Positions 23,874 through 34,877 of a stretch of DNA of 64,000 nt are shown in pieces (the stretch's first letter is position 1; each line of letters begins with the position of its first letter). This DNA is from Halopseudomonas oceani. GTDB lineage: Bacteria; Pseudomonadota; Gammaproteobacteria; Pseudomonadales; Pseudomonadaceae. The stretch lies in NCBI RefSeq assembly GCF_002903165.1, contig NZ_PPSK01000006.1, positions 123,079-187,078 of the forward strand, in the 5' to 3' direction. Under the pieces are notes generated by a model. The model had not been told where the DNA came from. It ran no database searches and saw only the letters and a list, made by a program, of their open reading frames with translations. The position numbers and the translations under genes are program-made.

Positions 23874-25148
23874 ATGAAGCTTGAAACGCTCGCCATTCAC
23901 GCCGGCTACACCCCAGACCCGAACACCCACGCGGTGGCCGTGCCGATCTACCAGACCACCTCGTACTCCTTTGACAATACCCAGCACGGTGCCGACCTGT
24001 TCGACCTGAAGGTGCCGGGCAACATCTACAGCCGCATCATGAACCCGACCAACGATGTGCTGGAGCAGCGGGTTGCCGCGCTCGAGGGCGGTGTCGGTGC
24101 GCTGGCCGTTGCCTCCGGCATGGCCGCTATTACCTACGCGATCCAGACGCTGGCTGAAGCCGGCGACAATATCGTGTCGGTGGCCAAGCTGTATGGCGGC
24201 ACCTACAACCTGTTTGCCCACACCCTGCCGCGTCAGGGCATCGAGACCCGGTTTGCTTCCCACGACGACATCGCCGCGCTGGAAAGCCTGATTGATGCAC
24301 GCACCAAGGCGGTGTTCTGCGAATCCATTGGCAACCCGTCCGGTAACGTCATCGACATTCAGGCGCTGGCCGACGCGGCTCACCGCCACGGCGTCCCGCT
24401 GATCGTCGATAACACCGTGGCCACACCGGCGCTGTGCCGCCCGTTTGAGCACGGCGCGGACATCGTGGTCCACTCGCTGACCAAATATATGGGCGGTCAC
24501 GGTACCACTCTGGGCGGCATCGTTGTCGATGGTGGCTGCTTCCCGTGGGCCGAGAACGCGGAACGTTTCCCGCTGCTCAATACCGCCGACCCGTCCTATC
24601 ACGGCGTGGTCTACACCGAGGCCTTCGGCCCGGCCGCCTTTATTGGTCGCTGTCGCGTTGTGCCGCTGCGCAACATGGGCGCGGCACTGTCGCCGTTCAA
24701 CGCCTTCATGATCCTGCAGGGGCTGGAAACGCTGGCGCTGCGCATGGAGCGCCACTGCGACAACGCGATGGCGGTGGCGGCATTCCTGAAGAACCACCCG
24801 CAGGTCGCCTGGGTGCAGTACGCCGGACTGGAAGATCACCCCGAGCACGCCCTGGCCAAGCGCTATATGGGCGGCAAGCCGGCGTCGGTACTGTCGTTCG
24901 GAATCAAGGGCGGCCAGGAAGCCGGTGCGCGCTTTATCGACGCGCTCAACCTGGTGGTGCGACTGGTCAACATCGGCGACGCCAAGTCATTGGCCTGCCA
25001 CCCGGCATCCACTACCCACCGTCAGCTGAACGACGAGGAGCTGGCCAAGGCCGGTGTGCCGCGTGACATGGTGCGCCTGTCGATCGGTATCGAACATATC
25101 GACGATATCCTCGCCGATCTGTCGCAGGCGCTCGACGCTTCGCTTTAG
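23874..25148 (+). CDS. metY: O-acetyl/O-succinylhomoserine sulfhydrylase (homocysteine synthase)
   Basis: A 424-residue PLP enzyme of the Cys/Met metabolism family. ATG at 23874 gives MKLETLAIHAGYTPDPNTHA and is preceded by AAGGAC. Lys204, in HSLTKYMGGHG, is the PLP-binding lysine, and the substrate and cofactor segments YSRIMNPTNDVLE and ASGMAAI are present. It makes homocysteine from acetylated homoserine and sulfide. It is monocistronic and ends before a strong terminator. The length and the AHAGY-like start favour MetY over MetZ, but exact acyl specificity is inferred. Confidence 0.9.
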   Translation: MKLETLAIHAGYTPDPNTHAVAVPIYQTTSYSFDNTQHGADLFDLKVPGNIYSRIMNPTNDVLEQRVAALEGGVGALAVASGMAAITYAIQTLAEAGDNIVSVAKLYGGTYNLFAHTLPRQGIETRFASHDDIAALESLIDARTKAVFCESIGNPSGNVIDIQALADAAHRHGVPLIVDNTVATPALCRPFEHGADIVVHSLTKYMGGHGTTLGGIVVDGGCFPWAENAERFPLLNTADPSYHGVVYTEAFGPAAFIGRCRVVPLRNMGAALSPFNAFMILQGLETLALRMERHCDNAMAVAAFLKNHPQVAWVQYAGLEDHPEHALAKRYMGGKPASVLSFGIKGGQEAGARFIDALNLVVRLVNIGDAKSLACHPASTTHRQLNDEELAKAGVPRDMVRLSIGIEHIDDILADLSQALDASL

Positions 25149-25203
25149 TCACCTCCCGCTTTGCGGGAGCTGAGCCACAAGCGTCAAGCCACAAGCCACA
25201 AGC

Positions 25204-25240
25204 AAAACCCGCGCGGTGTTGAATCGCGCGGGTTTTCTTG
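25204..25240. terminator. Bidirectional terminator between metY and the SLC13 permease gene
   Basis: A perfect 12-bp stem AAAACCCGCGCG / CGCGCGGGTTTT (25204-25215 with 25225-25236) around a 9-nt loop. It has T-rich ends in both directions and lies between convergent genes. A smaller hairpin, CTCCCGC-TTT-GCGGGAG, sits at 25153-25169 just after metY. Confidence 0.85.
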
Positions 25241-25335
25241 TGGTTGGGATAGCACCCTGAATGCTAAAAAGCGTTTGACTGCCTGTAGGCCAATTCATCC
25301 TGACTGCGCTTGCAGCTCGCGCGCGCCAGCGCGCG

Positions 25336-27123
25336 CTAGGGAAACAGCGGCCAGACGAGCGGAATGATCAGCGAGCCGGCTGCCCACATGATCAGGTTCA
25401 GCGGCACGCCGATACGCATGAAGTCGGCGAAACGGTAGCCGCCAGCGCTGTAGACGAAGGTGTTGGTCTGGTAGCCGATCGGGGTGGCGAAACTGGCGCT
25501 GGCAGCGAACATGACGGCGACGACGAATGGGCGAGGGTCGGCGCCCAGCTGCTGGGCAACGCCGATGGCAATCGGGGTGACCAATACCGCTACCGCGTTG
25601 TTACTGACCACCTCGGTGAGAACCGAGGTCAGCAGGTAGATGAACGACAGCATGAACAGCGGGCCGAGCAGCGGTGACAGGGTCATCACGTGGCTAACCA
25701 CGGTGTCGACCAGGCCGACCTTGTTCATCGCGATGCTGATCGCCAACATGCCGAAGATCAGCGTCAGGATGCGCCAGTCGATGGCCTTGTAGGCGTCTTC
25801 GGTATCCAGACAGCCGGTGGCGACGACCAGCGCGGCGGCGATCATCGCCAGCCCCTCAATCGGCATGACCTTGAATGCGGCCAGCACCATCACGGCCAGC
25901 ACGGCAGCAATGGCAATCGGCGCCTTGTCGCGGCGGTAGGCGCGTTCCTGTACCGAGTTGAGGCTGATCAGTTCGCCATTGTCGGCAAACTTCTTGATCT
26001 GCGCGGGCGTGCCCTCGACCAGCATCACGTCGCCGAATTGCAGCTCGAAGTCGTCCAGGTTGTCCTGAATATTCTCGTTATGGCGATGCACTGCCAGTAC
26101 GTGAATACCGTAGCGTGCCGTCAGGTTGAGGTCGCGCATCGGGCGGTGGCTGTAGCGCGAGTTGCGGCCGACGATGGCCTCGGCCAGCATCACGTCGCGG
26201 GTCGAAATGGTCTCGAAGCTGTCCGGGCGGTTGATCGCCAACAGGCCGTTCTGACGCAGCTCGACGAAGTCGCGCATGCCGGCGTGCAGCACCAGCCGGT
26301 CGCCGGCCAGCAGCCGAGTGTCGTTGAGCGGGGTCGACAGCTCGTCGTCGCCACGGAAGATTTTCAGCACCCGGATGCCGCTGTTGCCATTCAGGTTGGC
26401 CTGACTGATGGTCTGGCCAATCACTGGCGAGTCGTGCGGTACCAGCAGCTCGGTCATAAAGGTACGGGACTGATCCGGGCGCAGCTGGCGCGACAGGCTT
26501 TCGCGCTCCGGCAGTAGGCGGTGGCCAATCAGCAACACGAAGGCCATGCCGATGCCGGCCAGTATCAGCCCGGGCAGGGTGATCTCGAACATGCCGAAGG
26601 GCTCCATGCCCATCTGCCGGGCCACGCCGTCGACCAGGATGTTGGTCGAGGTGCCGATCATGGTCATGGTGCCGCCAAAGATGGTGGCGTAGGACAGCGG
26701 GATCAGCATTTTCGATGGCTTGCTGCCGACGCCCGTTGCCAGGGCGATGGCGACCGGCGTGAGAATCGCGACCACCGGGGTGTTGTTGATAAAGGTCGAC
26801 AGCAGCAGGGCGGTCATCATCAGGCTGAACAGGGTGCGCCACTGACTGCCGCCGCCCATGCGCGACAGCCAGTTACCCAGCGTCTCCACGCAGCCAGTGC
26901 GTTCCAGTGCGGCAGACAGGATGAACATGCAGGCGATGGTGATGGGGGCGCTGTTGGACAGTACGCCAAGCACTTCGGAGGGCGTCAGCAGTTGGCTGAC
27001 CAGCAGGACGGCCACGGCGATACCGACCACCACGTCGGGGCTGAACTTTTCCCGCGCGAAGGCGTAGAAAACCCAGCACAGCAGCAGTGCCACGCCAATC
27101 AGTGGCAGCGAATCCCAGCTCAT
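25336..27123 (-). CDS. SLC13/DASS-type permease with two TrkA-C (RCK-C) domains
   Basis: A 595-residue membrane protein with N-terminal and C-terminal hydrophobic halves separated by a soluble insert. The halves carry the family features [17 protein letters not shown] and [17 protein letters not shown]. The insert (about residues 205-385) contains two TrkA-C-like regulatory domains, for example near [19 protein letters not shown] and [19 protein letters not shown]. Such proteins are sodium-coupled anion transporters for sulfate, di- or tricarboxylates; the substrate is unknown here. The gene ends in an alternating CG tract (about 25318-25336). It lies downstream of selO on the same strand with a 137-bp gap. 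Confidence 0.87.
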   Translation of the reverse strand: MSWDSLPLIGVALLLCWVFYAFAREKFSPDVVVGIAVAVLLVSQLLTPSEVLGVLSNSAPITIACMFILSAALERTGCVETLGNWLSRMGGGSQWRTLFSLMMTALLLSTFINNTPVVAILTPVAIALATGVGSKPSKMLIPLSYATIFGGTMTMIGTSTNILVDGVARQMGMEPFGMFEITLPGLILAGIGMAFVLLIGHRLLPERESLSRQLRPDQSRTFMTELLVPHDSPVIGQTISQANLNGNSGIRVLKIFRGDDELSTPLNDTRLLAGDRLVLHAGMRDFVELRQNGLLAINRPDSFETISTRDVMLAEAIVGRNSRYSHRPMRDLNLTARYGIHVLAVHRHNENIQDNLDDFELQFGDVMLVEGTPAQIKKFADNGELISLNSVQERAYRRDKAPIAIAAVLAVMVLAAFKVMPIEGLAMIAAALVVATGCLDTEDAYKAIDWRILTLIFGMLAISIAMNKVGLVDTVVSHVMTLSPLLGPLFMLSFIYLLTSVLTEVVSNNAVAVLVTPIAIGVAQQLGADPRPFVVAVMFAASASFATPIGYQTNTFVYSAGGYRFADFMRIGVPLNLIMWAAGSLIIPLVWPLFP

Positions 27124-27260
27124 CGGTTACCGAACTCTCTCGTGAGGGTCCGGACTCGGACCCAGGCTGGGCGTCACATTAAGAGGCGGAGCTATATTTG
27201 TCCAAGTACAAAAACTGATTTTTATATGCTTGTGAGGAATAAGCGTTGCAACAATCAGGA

Positions 27261-28721
<1,461 letters not shown>

Positions 28722-28874
28722 CTACCGCAGGATGCTTCCGGTGTTATGGTCCTCCATCAGGCGGGGTAATGGACTGGCCAAAACCTTGACCGCAAGGGCG
28801 TGCATCCCTAGTGTTCAAACACCTGTATGAAATCATGCTGCCAGCAGTGACTGGCTGCCCTTTGGAGAGTCGAC

Positions 28875-30662
28875 ATGCCTGAATATAACGCCCCTTTGCG
28901 CGATATGCGCTTCGTCATGGACGAGCTGCTGGACATGACCGGCAGCTACGCTGCATACGGTCTGGAAGACGCCACCCCGGATCTGGTCAGCGCCATTCTC
29001 GAAGAGGGTGCCAAGTTTACCAATCAGGTGCTGTCTCCGCTGAACCGCACTGGTGACGAAGAAGGCTGCCACATCGAAAATGGTGTGGTCACCACGCCGA
29101 AGGGCTTCAAGGAAGCCTATCAGGCCTACTGCGAAAACGGCTGGGGTTCCATGACCGCTTCGCCGGAATACGGCGGGCAGGGTCTGCCGTCTTCGCTTGG
29201 TCTGATCATCGCCGAGATGGTTGCCTCCGCAAACTACTCCTTCAGCATGTACCCGGGGCTGTCCCACGGCTGTGCTGCGGCGATCGCTGCACACGGTACC
29301 CAAGAGCAGAAAGACCTGTACCTGAGCAAACTGACCCCCGGCACCTGGACCGGCACCATGTGTCTGACCGAGCCGCATTGTGGTACCGATCTCGGTCTGG
29401 TCAAGACCCGCGCCGTACCGCAGGCTGACGGCACCTACAAGGTCACCGGCACCAAGATCTTCATCTCGTGCGGTGAGCACGACATGTCCGAGAACATCGT
29501 CCACCTGGTGCTGGCCAAGCTGCCCGACGCGCCGGCTGGCACCAAGGGGATCTCCCTGTTCATCGTTCCCAAGTTCCTGCCGGATGCGAACGGTGAAGTG
29601 GGCGAGCGCAACAGCCTGGTCTGCGGCTCCATCGAGCACAAAATGGGCATCAAGGCTTCCGCAACCTGTGTGATGAACTTTGACGATGCTACCGGCTTCC
29701 TGATCGGTGACATCAACAAGGGTCTGAACTGCATGTTCACCATGATGAACCACGCCCGTCTGGGTACCGGCATGCAGGGCCTGTGTCACGGTGAAGCGTC
29801 CTATCAGTCCGCTCTGGCGTATGCCAAGGACCGTCTGCAGATGCGTTCGCTGAAAGGCCCGGCTGCTCCTGAGAAGGCGGCTGATCCGATCATCGTTCAC
29901 CCGGACGTGCGTCGCATGCTGCTGACCATGAAGGCGTTCAACGAAGGTAACCGCGCGCTGGCCTACTATACTGCCAGCCTGCTGGATCAGGCCCACTACG
30001 CGAGCGAAGAAGCGCGCGCTGACGCCGAGGCCCAGCTGGCCTTCCTGACGCCGATCTGCAAAGCCTTCATGACCGATACCGGTCTGGAAGCGACCCTGCT
30101 GGGTCAGCAAGTGTTTGGCGGTCACGGCTTCATCCGTGAGTGGGGTCAGGAGCAGCAGGTACGCGACTGCCGTATCGCGCCGATCTACGAAGGCACCAAC
30201 GGCATTCAGGCGCTCGACCTGCTGGGTCGCAAGGTGCTGGGTAGCCAGGGCAAGCTGCTGAAGGCGTTCACCAAGCAGGTTCATCTGCTGTGCAAGGAAG
30301 TCGAAGGCAATGCTGCGTTCGGCGAGTACGCCAAGAAACTGGCCCAGCTGAATGCCCAGTGGGGCGAGCTGACCACGTCCGTCGGCATGAAAGCCATGCA
30401 GAACCCGGAAGAAGTGGGCGCTGCAGCGGTTGATTACCTGGCGTTCTCCGGCTACGTCGTGCACGCCTACTTCTGGCTGAAGATGGCACTGGTTGCCCAG
30501 GCCAAACTGGAGGCCGGCAGCACCGAAGTGGACTTCTACAAAGGCAAGCTGGCGACTCAGGCGTTCTTCTATCAACGTCTGCTGCCGCGCGCTCAGGCCC
30601 ACGCCGAAGCGCTGACCGCCGGTGCATCCAGTCTGATGGATATCGCCGTCGAGCAGTTCTGA
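28875..30662 (+). CDS. Acyl-CoA dehydrogenase, long C-terminal-extension type (first of a tandem pair)
   Basis: A 595-residue flavoprotein beginning MPEYNAPLRDMRFVMDELLD. It contains the standard dehydrogenase motifs MCLTEPHCGTDLG and FGGHGFIREWGQEQQ, and a C-terminal extension of about 120 residues typical of the FadE/DmdC-like subfamily. It should oxidise an acyl-CoA to the 2-enoyl-CoA with electrons passed to ETF. The exact chain length is not readable. It is closely similar in sequence to the next gene, so the two arose by duplication, but a terminator and a new promoter region separate them, so they can be expressed independently. Confidence 0.92.
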   Translation: MPEYNAPLRDMRFVMDELLDMTGSYAAYGLEDATPDLVSAILEEGAKFTNQVLSPLNRTGDEEGCHIENGVVTTPKGFKEAYQAYCENGWGSMTASPEYGGQGLPSSLGLIIAEMVASANYSFSMYPGLSHGCAAAIAAHGTQEQKDLYLSKLTPGTWTGTMCLTEPHCGTDLGLVKTRAVPQADGTYKVTGTKIFISCGEHDMSENIVHLVLAKLPDAPAGTKGISLFIVPKFLPDANGEVGERNSLVCGSIEHKMGIKASATCVMNFDDATGFLIGDINKGLNCMFTMMNHARLGTGMQGLCHGEASYQSALAYAKDRLQMRSLKGPAAPEKAADPIIVHPDVRRMLLTMKAFNEGNRALAYYTASLLDQAHYASEEARADAEAQLAFLTPICKAFMTDTGLEATLLGQQVFGGHGFIREWGQEQQVRDCRIAPIYEGTNGIQALDLLGRKVLGSQGKLLKAFTKQVHLLCKEVEGNAAFGEYAKKLAQLNAQWGELTTSVGMKAMQNPEEVGAAAVDYLAFSGYVVHAYFWLKMALVAQAKLEAGSTEVDFYKGKLATQAFFYQRLLPRAQAHAEALTAGASSLMDIAVEQF

Positions 30663-30685
30663 TCGGTTCGCTGATCTGAATAAAG

Positions 30686-30712
30686 AACCCCGGCCATGCC
30701 GGGGTTTTTTAT
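30686..30712 (+). terminator. Intrinsic terminator after the first acyl-CoA dehydrogenase
   Basis: A 9-bp stem AACCCCGGC / GCCGGGGTT (30686-30694 with 30698-30706) with a CAT loop and a run of six T. Confidence 0.9.
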
Positions 30713-30875
30713 TGCGCGTCAGGCGGCTAGCCTGACCCTGCCTTAAGTAATGTTGTTTATGGTGACCAATCAATAATGAAAAGTCATAAAAAGACGCTAT
30801 AGGTTTTTTTGTTGTCGATATACAATCTCCCGCCTGCGCCGGTCTGAACCGGCACCGAACCACGAGGAGATATCC

Positions 30876-32654
30876 ATGGCTGACTATAAAGCTCCCCTGC
30901 GCGACATGCGCTTCGTTCTCAATGAAGTTTTTGAGGTTTCCAAGCTCTGGGCACAATTGCCGGGCCTGGCTGAAGTGGTGGACGAAGAGACCGCTGTAGC
31001 CATCCTGGAAGAAGCCGGCAAGGTAACCGGCGGTGTCGTTGCACCGCTGAACCGCTCTGGCGACGAAGAGGGCTGCTCCTGGAACGATGGCGTCGTGACT
31101 ACACCGGCCGGTTTCCCGGAAGCCTATCGCACCTACGCCGAAGGTGGCTGGGTGGGCGTGGGCGGTGCTCCCGAGTTCGGCGGCATGGGCATGCCGAAGG
31201 TGATCGGTGCTCAGGTCGAAGAAATGGTCAACTCCGCCAACCTGTCCTTCGGTCTGTATCCGATGCTGACCTCCGGCGCCTGCCTCTCGATCCTCAATCA
31301 CGCGAGCCAAGAGCTGAAGGAAAAGTACCTGCCGAACATGTACTCCGGTACCTGGGCGGGCTCCATGTGTCTGACCGAGCCGCACGCCGGTACTGATCTG
31401 GGCATCATCCGTACCAAGGCCGAGCCGCAGGCTGACGGCAGCTACAAGATCAGCGGTACCAAGATCTTTATCACCGGTGGTGAGCACGACCTGACCGAGA
31501 ACATCATCCACTTGGTACTGGCCAAGCTGCCTGATGCACCGGCCGGTCCGAAGGGGATTTCCCTGTTCCTGGTGCCCAAGGTCATGGTCAATGACGATGG
31601 TTCGCTGGGTGAGAAGAACTCCCTGTCCTGCGGCTCCATCGAGCACAAGATGGGTATTAAGGCCTCGGCTACCTGTGTGATGAACTTCGACGGTGCTACC
31701 GGTTGGATCGTTGATGAGCCGAACAAGGGCCTCAACGCGATGTTCACCATGATGAACTACGAGCGTCTGGGTGTGGGTATTCAGGGGCTGTCGCTGGGTG
31801 AACGCTCCTACCAGAACGCCATCGAATACGCCCGTGACCGCATCCAGAGCCGCGCGCCGACCGGCCCGGTTGCCAAGGACAAGGCCGCTGACCCGATCAT
31901 TGTTCACCCCGACGTGCGTCGCATGCTGCTGACCATGAAGGCGCTGAACGAAGGCGGTCGTGCGTTCTCCAGCTATGTTGCCATGCAGCTGGATACCGCC
32001 AAGTACAGCGAAGACAAGGAAGTGCGCGCCCGTGCTCAGGAACTGGTAGCCCTGCTGACGCCGGTTGCCAAGGCGTTCCTGACCGACATGGGTCTGGAAA
32101 CCACCGTTCACGGTCAGCAAATCTTTGGCGGCCACGGTTTCATCCGTGAGTGGGGCCAGGAGCAGCTGATCCGTGACTGTCGCATTACCCAGATCTATGA
32201 AGGCACCAACGGCATTCAGTCGCTGGACCTGATGGGTCGCAAAATCGTTGGTAGCGGTGGCGCCTTCTACAAGCACTTCAGCGATGAGGTCAAAGCCTTC
32301 ATCGCCAGCGCTGACGCTGCTCTGGGCGAGTTCACCGGCCCGCTGGAAGCAGCCATCGGCAACCTCGATGAGCTGACTGCGTGGGTGATTGAGAACGCCA
32401 AGAACAACCCGAATGAAATTGGCGCCGCATCGGTCGAGTATCTGCAGGCCTTCGGTTACACCGCCTATGCCTACATGTGGGCACTGATGGCACGTACTGC
32501 GCTGGCTAAGCAGGCAGAAGACGAGTTCTACGTGAGCAAGCTGGGCACTGCGCGTTTCTACTTCGCGCGTCTGCTGCCGCGTATTCACTCGCTGACTGCG
32601 TCGGTCAAGGCTGGCAGCGAGTCGCTGTTCCTGCTCGACGAAGCTCAGTTCTGA
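30876..32654 (+). CDS. Acyl-CoA dehydrogenase, long C-terminal-extension type (second of a tandem pair)
   Basis: A 592-residue paralogue of the preceding gene, starting MADYKAPLRDMRFVLNEVFE and sharing MCLTEPHAGTDLG, the GSIEHKMGIKASATCVMNFD block and FGGHGFIREWGQEQL. GAGGAG precedes the ATG. It has its own leader with a possible -10 (TACAAT at 30821-30826) and a strong terminator behind it. The product is an FAD enzyme of fatty acyl-CoA beta-oxidation or a related acid-degradation route; substrate differences from its neighbour are not predictable by eye. Confidence 0.92.
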   Translation: MADYKAPLRDMRFVLNEVFEVSKLWAQLPGLAEVVDEETAVAILEEAGKVTGGVVAPLNRSGDEEGCSWNDGVVTTPAGFPEAYRTYAEGGWVGVGGAPEFGGMGMPKVIGAQVEEMVNSANLSFGLYPMLTSGACLSILNHASQELKEKYLPNMYSGTWAGSMCLTEPHAGTDLGIIRTKAEPQADGSYKISGTKIFITGGEHDLTENIIHLVLAKLPDAPAGPKGISLFLVPKVMVNDDGSLGEKNSLSCGSIEHKMGIKASATCVMNFDGATGWIVDEPNKGLNAMFTMMNYERLGVGIQGLSLGERSYQNAIEYARDRIQSRAPTGPVAKDKAADPIIVHPDVRRMLLTMKALNEGGRAFSSYVAMQLDTAKYSEDKEVRARAQELVALLTPVAKAFLTDMGLETTVHGQQIFGGHGFIREWGQEQLIRDCRITQIYEGTNGIQSLDLMGRKIVGSGGAFYKHFSDEVKAFIASADAALGEFTGPLEAAIGNLDELTAWVIENAKNNPNEIGAASVEYLQAFGYTAYAYMWALMARTALAKQAEDEFYVSKLGTARFYFARLLPRIHSLTASVKAGSESLFLLDEAQF

Positions 32655-32669
32655 GTCTGACGGTGCAGT

Positions 32670-32700
32670 AAAAAGCCCCGCTTCGGCGGGGCTTTTTCGT
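32670..32700 (+). terminator. Intrinsic terminator after the second acyl-CoA dehydrogenase
   Basis: A 12-bp stem AAAAAGCCCCGC / GCGGGGCTTTTT (32670-32681 with 32686-32697) with a stable TTCG tetraloop. Confidence 0.92.
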
Positions 32701-32804
32701 TTCTGCGCAGCCTTGTTGTCGCCGCCGGGGAGTATTCAGGAGGCGAAGCGCTCCCGGAGCGGGTAAACTGTGCGCGATTTTACTTTTCTCTCCGGAGCTT
32801 GCTC

Positions 32805-33815
32805 ATGTCCCGTGTATCTCTCAGCCGCTACCTGATCGAACAGACGCGCAGCCACAACACCCCCGCCGATCTGCGTTTTCTCATCGAGGTGGTGGCACGT
32901 GCCTGTAAGGAAATCAGCCATGCCGTATCCAAGGGCGCCCTTGGTGGTGTGCTGGGCAGCATGGGCACCGAGAACGTACAGGGTGAGGTGCAGAAGAAGC
33001 TGGACGTGATCTCCAACGAGATCCTGCTTGAAGCCAACGAGTGGGGCGGTCACCTGGCCGGCATGGCGTCTGAAGAAATGGACAACGCCTACCAGATTCC
33101 GGGTCAGTATCCGAAGGGCGCTTACCTGCTGGTGTTTGATCCGCTGGATGGTTCCAGCAACATCGACGTCAACGTCTCGGTCGGTACCATCTTCTCGGTA
33201 CTGCGCTGTCCCGACAAGTATGTGGAGCAGACCGGGAGTCTGGATGAGCAGGCCTTCCTGCAGCCGGGTACCGAGCAGGTGGCTGCCGGTTACGCGATCT
33301 ACGGTCCGCAGACCATGCTGGTACTGACCTTGGGCGACGGCGTGATGGGCTTTACCCTGGACCGGGAGATGGGCAGCTTCGTGCTGACCCACGAGAACAT
33401 GAAAGTACCTGCCAGCACCGCTGAGTTCGCCATCAACATGTCCAACCAGCGTCACTGGGAAGAGCCGGTCAAGCGCTATGTCGCCGAGCTGTTGGCGGGC
33501 AAGGAAGGTCCGCTGGAGAAGAACTACAACATGCGTTGGATCGCCGCCATGGTCGCCGACGTGCATCGTATCCTGACCCGCGGCGGTGTGTTCATGTACC
33601 CGCGCGATGCCCGCGAGCCGGAAAAGCCGGGCAAGTTGCGCCTGATGTACGAAGCCAACCCGATGTCGATGCTGATCGAGCAGGCTGGCGGTGCTGCCAC
33701 CAATGGTCACCAGCGCATTCTCGATATTCAGCCGGAGTCGCTGCACCAGCGTGTTGCCGTGTTCCTGGGTTCCAAGGACGAGGTTGAGCGCGTTACCGGG
33801 TATCACAAGGGTTGA
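32805..33815 (+). CDS. fbp: Fructose-1,6-bisphosphatase class 1
   Basis: A 336-residue enzyme that hydrolyses fructose 1,6-bisphosphate in gluconeogenesis. It carries the metal-binding signature [18 protein letters not shown] and the C-terminal LYEANPMS-like segment ([17 protein letters not shown]). I chose ATG at 32805 because GGAG ends 7 nt upstream and the product begins [20 protein letters not shown] as in Pseudomonas. It is monocistronic, with an Rsm-type RNA gene immediately downstream. Confidence 0.96.
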   Translation: MSRVSLSRYLIEQTRSHNTPADLRFLIEVVARACKEISHAVSKGALGGVLGSMGTENVQGEVQKKLDVISNEILLEANEWGGHLAGMASEEMDNAYQIPGQYPKGAYLLVFDPLDGSSNIDVNVSVGTIFSVLRCPDKYVEQTGSLDEQAFLQPGTEQVAAGYAIYGPQTMLVLTLGDGVMGFTLDREMGSFVLTHENMKVPASTAEFAINMSNQRHWEEPVKRYVAELLAGKEGPLEKNYNMRWIAAMVADVHRILTRGGVFMYPRDAREPEKPGKLRLMYEANPMSMLIEQAGGAATNGHQRILDIQPESLHQRVAVFLGSKDEVERVTGYHKG

Positions 33816-33858
33816 GCCGGAGCAGGCCACCGACCCTGCCGGTGGCCTGCTGAATTGA

Positions 33859-33876
33859 TGTAAGCATTTGCTTACG
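33859..33876 (+). promoter_or_regulatory. GacA upstream activating sequence of the Rsm RNA
   Basis: TGTAAG-N6-CTTACG matches the GacA-site consensus TGTAAG-N6-CTTACA at 11 of 12 fixed positions. It lies about 60-70 bp upstream of the inferred transcription start, as in rsmX, rsmY and rsmZ promoters. A -10-like TACTAT is at 33921-33926; its -35 (near TGTGCA, 33898-33903) is poor, as expected for an activator-dependent promoter. Confidence 0.8.
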
Positions 33877-33932
33877 CGTTGTGCTGGCGTTGGCCTATGT
33901 GCACACCCTGCGATGCTGCGTACTATCAATCG

Positions 33933-34053
33933 CGCTAGGAGCATCGCAGGAACCGACCAGAACAACAGGGAACAGGGACAGTGCCTCGGAGGCACTTCGT
34001 ATTAGGGATGATCAGGACCATTCTGCAAAACCTCGCCTCGGCGGGGTTTTTTC
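33933..34053 (+). ncRNA. Rsm-type (RsmX/Y/Z-like) CsrA/RsmA-sequestering small RNA
   Basis: No protein frame is credible between fbp and the hydratase gene. The inferred RNA of about 120 nt contains seven GGA motifs (at 33938, 33949, 33969, 33976, 33988, 34006 and 34015). One of them is in the TCGGA loop of a 6-bp hairpin AGTGCC/GGCACT (33980-33985 with 33991-33996), the preferred RsmA target shape. The RNA ends in an intrinsic terminator. A GacA site lies upstream. Such RNAs titrate the translational repressor RsmA under GacS/GacA control. I recognise the family, not which member; the 5' end is estimated from the -10. Confidence 0.82.
34027..34053 (+). terminator. Terminator of the Rsm-type RNA
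   Basis: AAAACCTCGC / GCGGGGTTTT (34027-34036 with 34041-34050, one G-T pair) around CTCG, followed by more T. It forms the 3' end of the RNA. Confidence 0.88.
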
Positions 34054-34103
34054 TTGCCTGCGATTTGAGCAGGGCACGGCGTTGATGGCCGTGCCCAGTG
34101 TGC

Positions 34104-34877
34104 TCAGGCGCTGAAGCGGCAGCTCACACTGCCCAGCGCGCCCATCTCCACTTCGGCCAGATCGCCGGCGGCAACCGGCTGCATTCCGGCCAGCGCGCCG
34201 GTCATGATCACATCACCGCTGCGCAGTTGCTGTCCGGCAGTGACCATTTGATTGATCAGCCAGAGCGCCGCGTCCAGTGGGTTGCCCATGCAGCTTGAGG
34301 TATTGCCGTTGCCCACCTGTTCGCCGTTAAGCTTCAGTGCCACCGGCAGGTCATCCAGCTGCACGCTGTCGGCTGCAACGCACTGGCCCAGCACGTGGGC
34401 ACCAAAGGACAGGTTGTCAGCAACCGCATCAGCCAGCGACTTCGGCCAGCCCTCAAAGGCTGAGTCGCAAACCTCCAGCGCGGGCATCACGCCTTCGAGC
34501 GCCGCGATCAGGTCGGCGCGATCGGCCAGCGGGTCTTCGATATCGCGGGCCAGGCGCATCGCAACCTCGATCTCCAGTCGCGGCGCGATAAAGTCCGCAT
34601 GCTGCAGTGTCGTTCCGGTCTGATATTCGTTGGCTGTCAGCAGTACGCCGCGCAGCGGTTCTGCCACGCCGAGGGCCTGGCGGGCGCGGGCATCGGTCAG
34701 CCCCAACTTGTAACCGGCCGGGCGCTCGCCCTGAAGCTGCCGGCTAATCAGCGCGTTTTGTACGGCGTAGGCTGACGCTAGGTCGGTCAATGCATATTCG
34801 CTAGCGACCGGGCCGCGTGGTTTGCCGCTGGCGCGTGCTTCCAGCAGCGCCTCTGCGGCCTGTTCGATGTGACTCAT
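34104..34877 (-). CDS. 2-keto-4-pentenoate hydratase / fumarylacetoacetase-family protein
   Basis: A 257-residue protein. I chose ATG at 34877 because GAGGAG lies just upstream and it overlaps the stop of the dioxygenase gene by 4 bp; the open frame extends to 35024. It has family features YKLGLTDARARQALGV, the metal-binding acidic segment RLEIEVAMRL and the GDVIMTGALAGMQPVAAGD C-terminal motif. Relatives hydrate 2-hydroxypenta-2,4-dienoate or 2-oxohept-4-ene-1,7-dioate in meta-cleavage pathways, or decarboxylate oxalocrotonate. The true substrate here is unknown. It is coupled to a TauD-family dioxygenase and no ring-cleavage enzyme is nearby. Confidence 0.8.
   Translation of the reverse strand: MSHIEQAAEALLEARASGKPRGPVASEYALTDLASAYAVQNALISRQLQGERPAGYKLGLTDARARQALGVAEPLRGVLLTANEYQTGTTLQHADFIAPRLEIEVAMRLARDIEDPLADRADLIAALEGVMPALEVCDSAFEGWPKSLADAVADNLSFGAHVLGQCVAADSVQLDDLPVALKLNGEQVGNGNTSSCMGNPLDAALWLINQMVTAGQQLRSGDVIMTGALAGMQPVAAGDLAEVEMGALGSVSCRFSA

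Noticed and set aside
25318..25336. An alternating CG tract that could be a terminator or Z-DNA element at the end of the SLC13 gene.
   Set aside because: It overlaps the stop codon, has no T run and is too simple to separate from composition. The hairpin at 25204-25240 is the better terminator.
28833..32588. A minus-strand open frame of 1251 codons antisense to both acyl-CoA dehydrogenase genes.
   Set aside because: It is in phase with high-GC codon positions of two clearly conserved genes on the other strand, runs through the intergenic terminator, and its translation resembles no family. It is a shadow frame.
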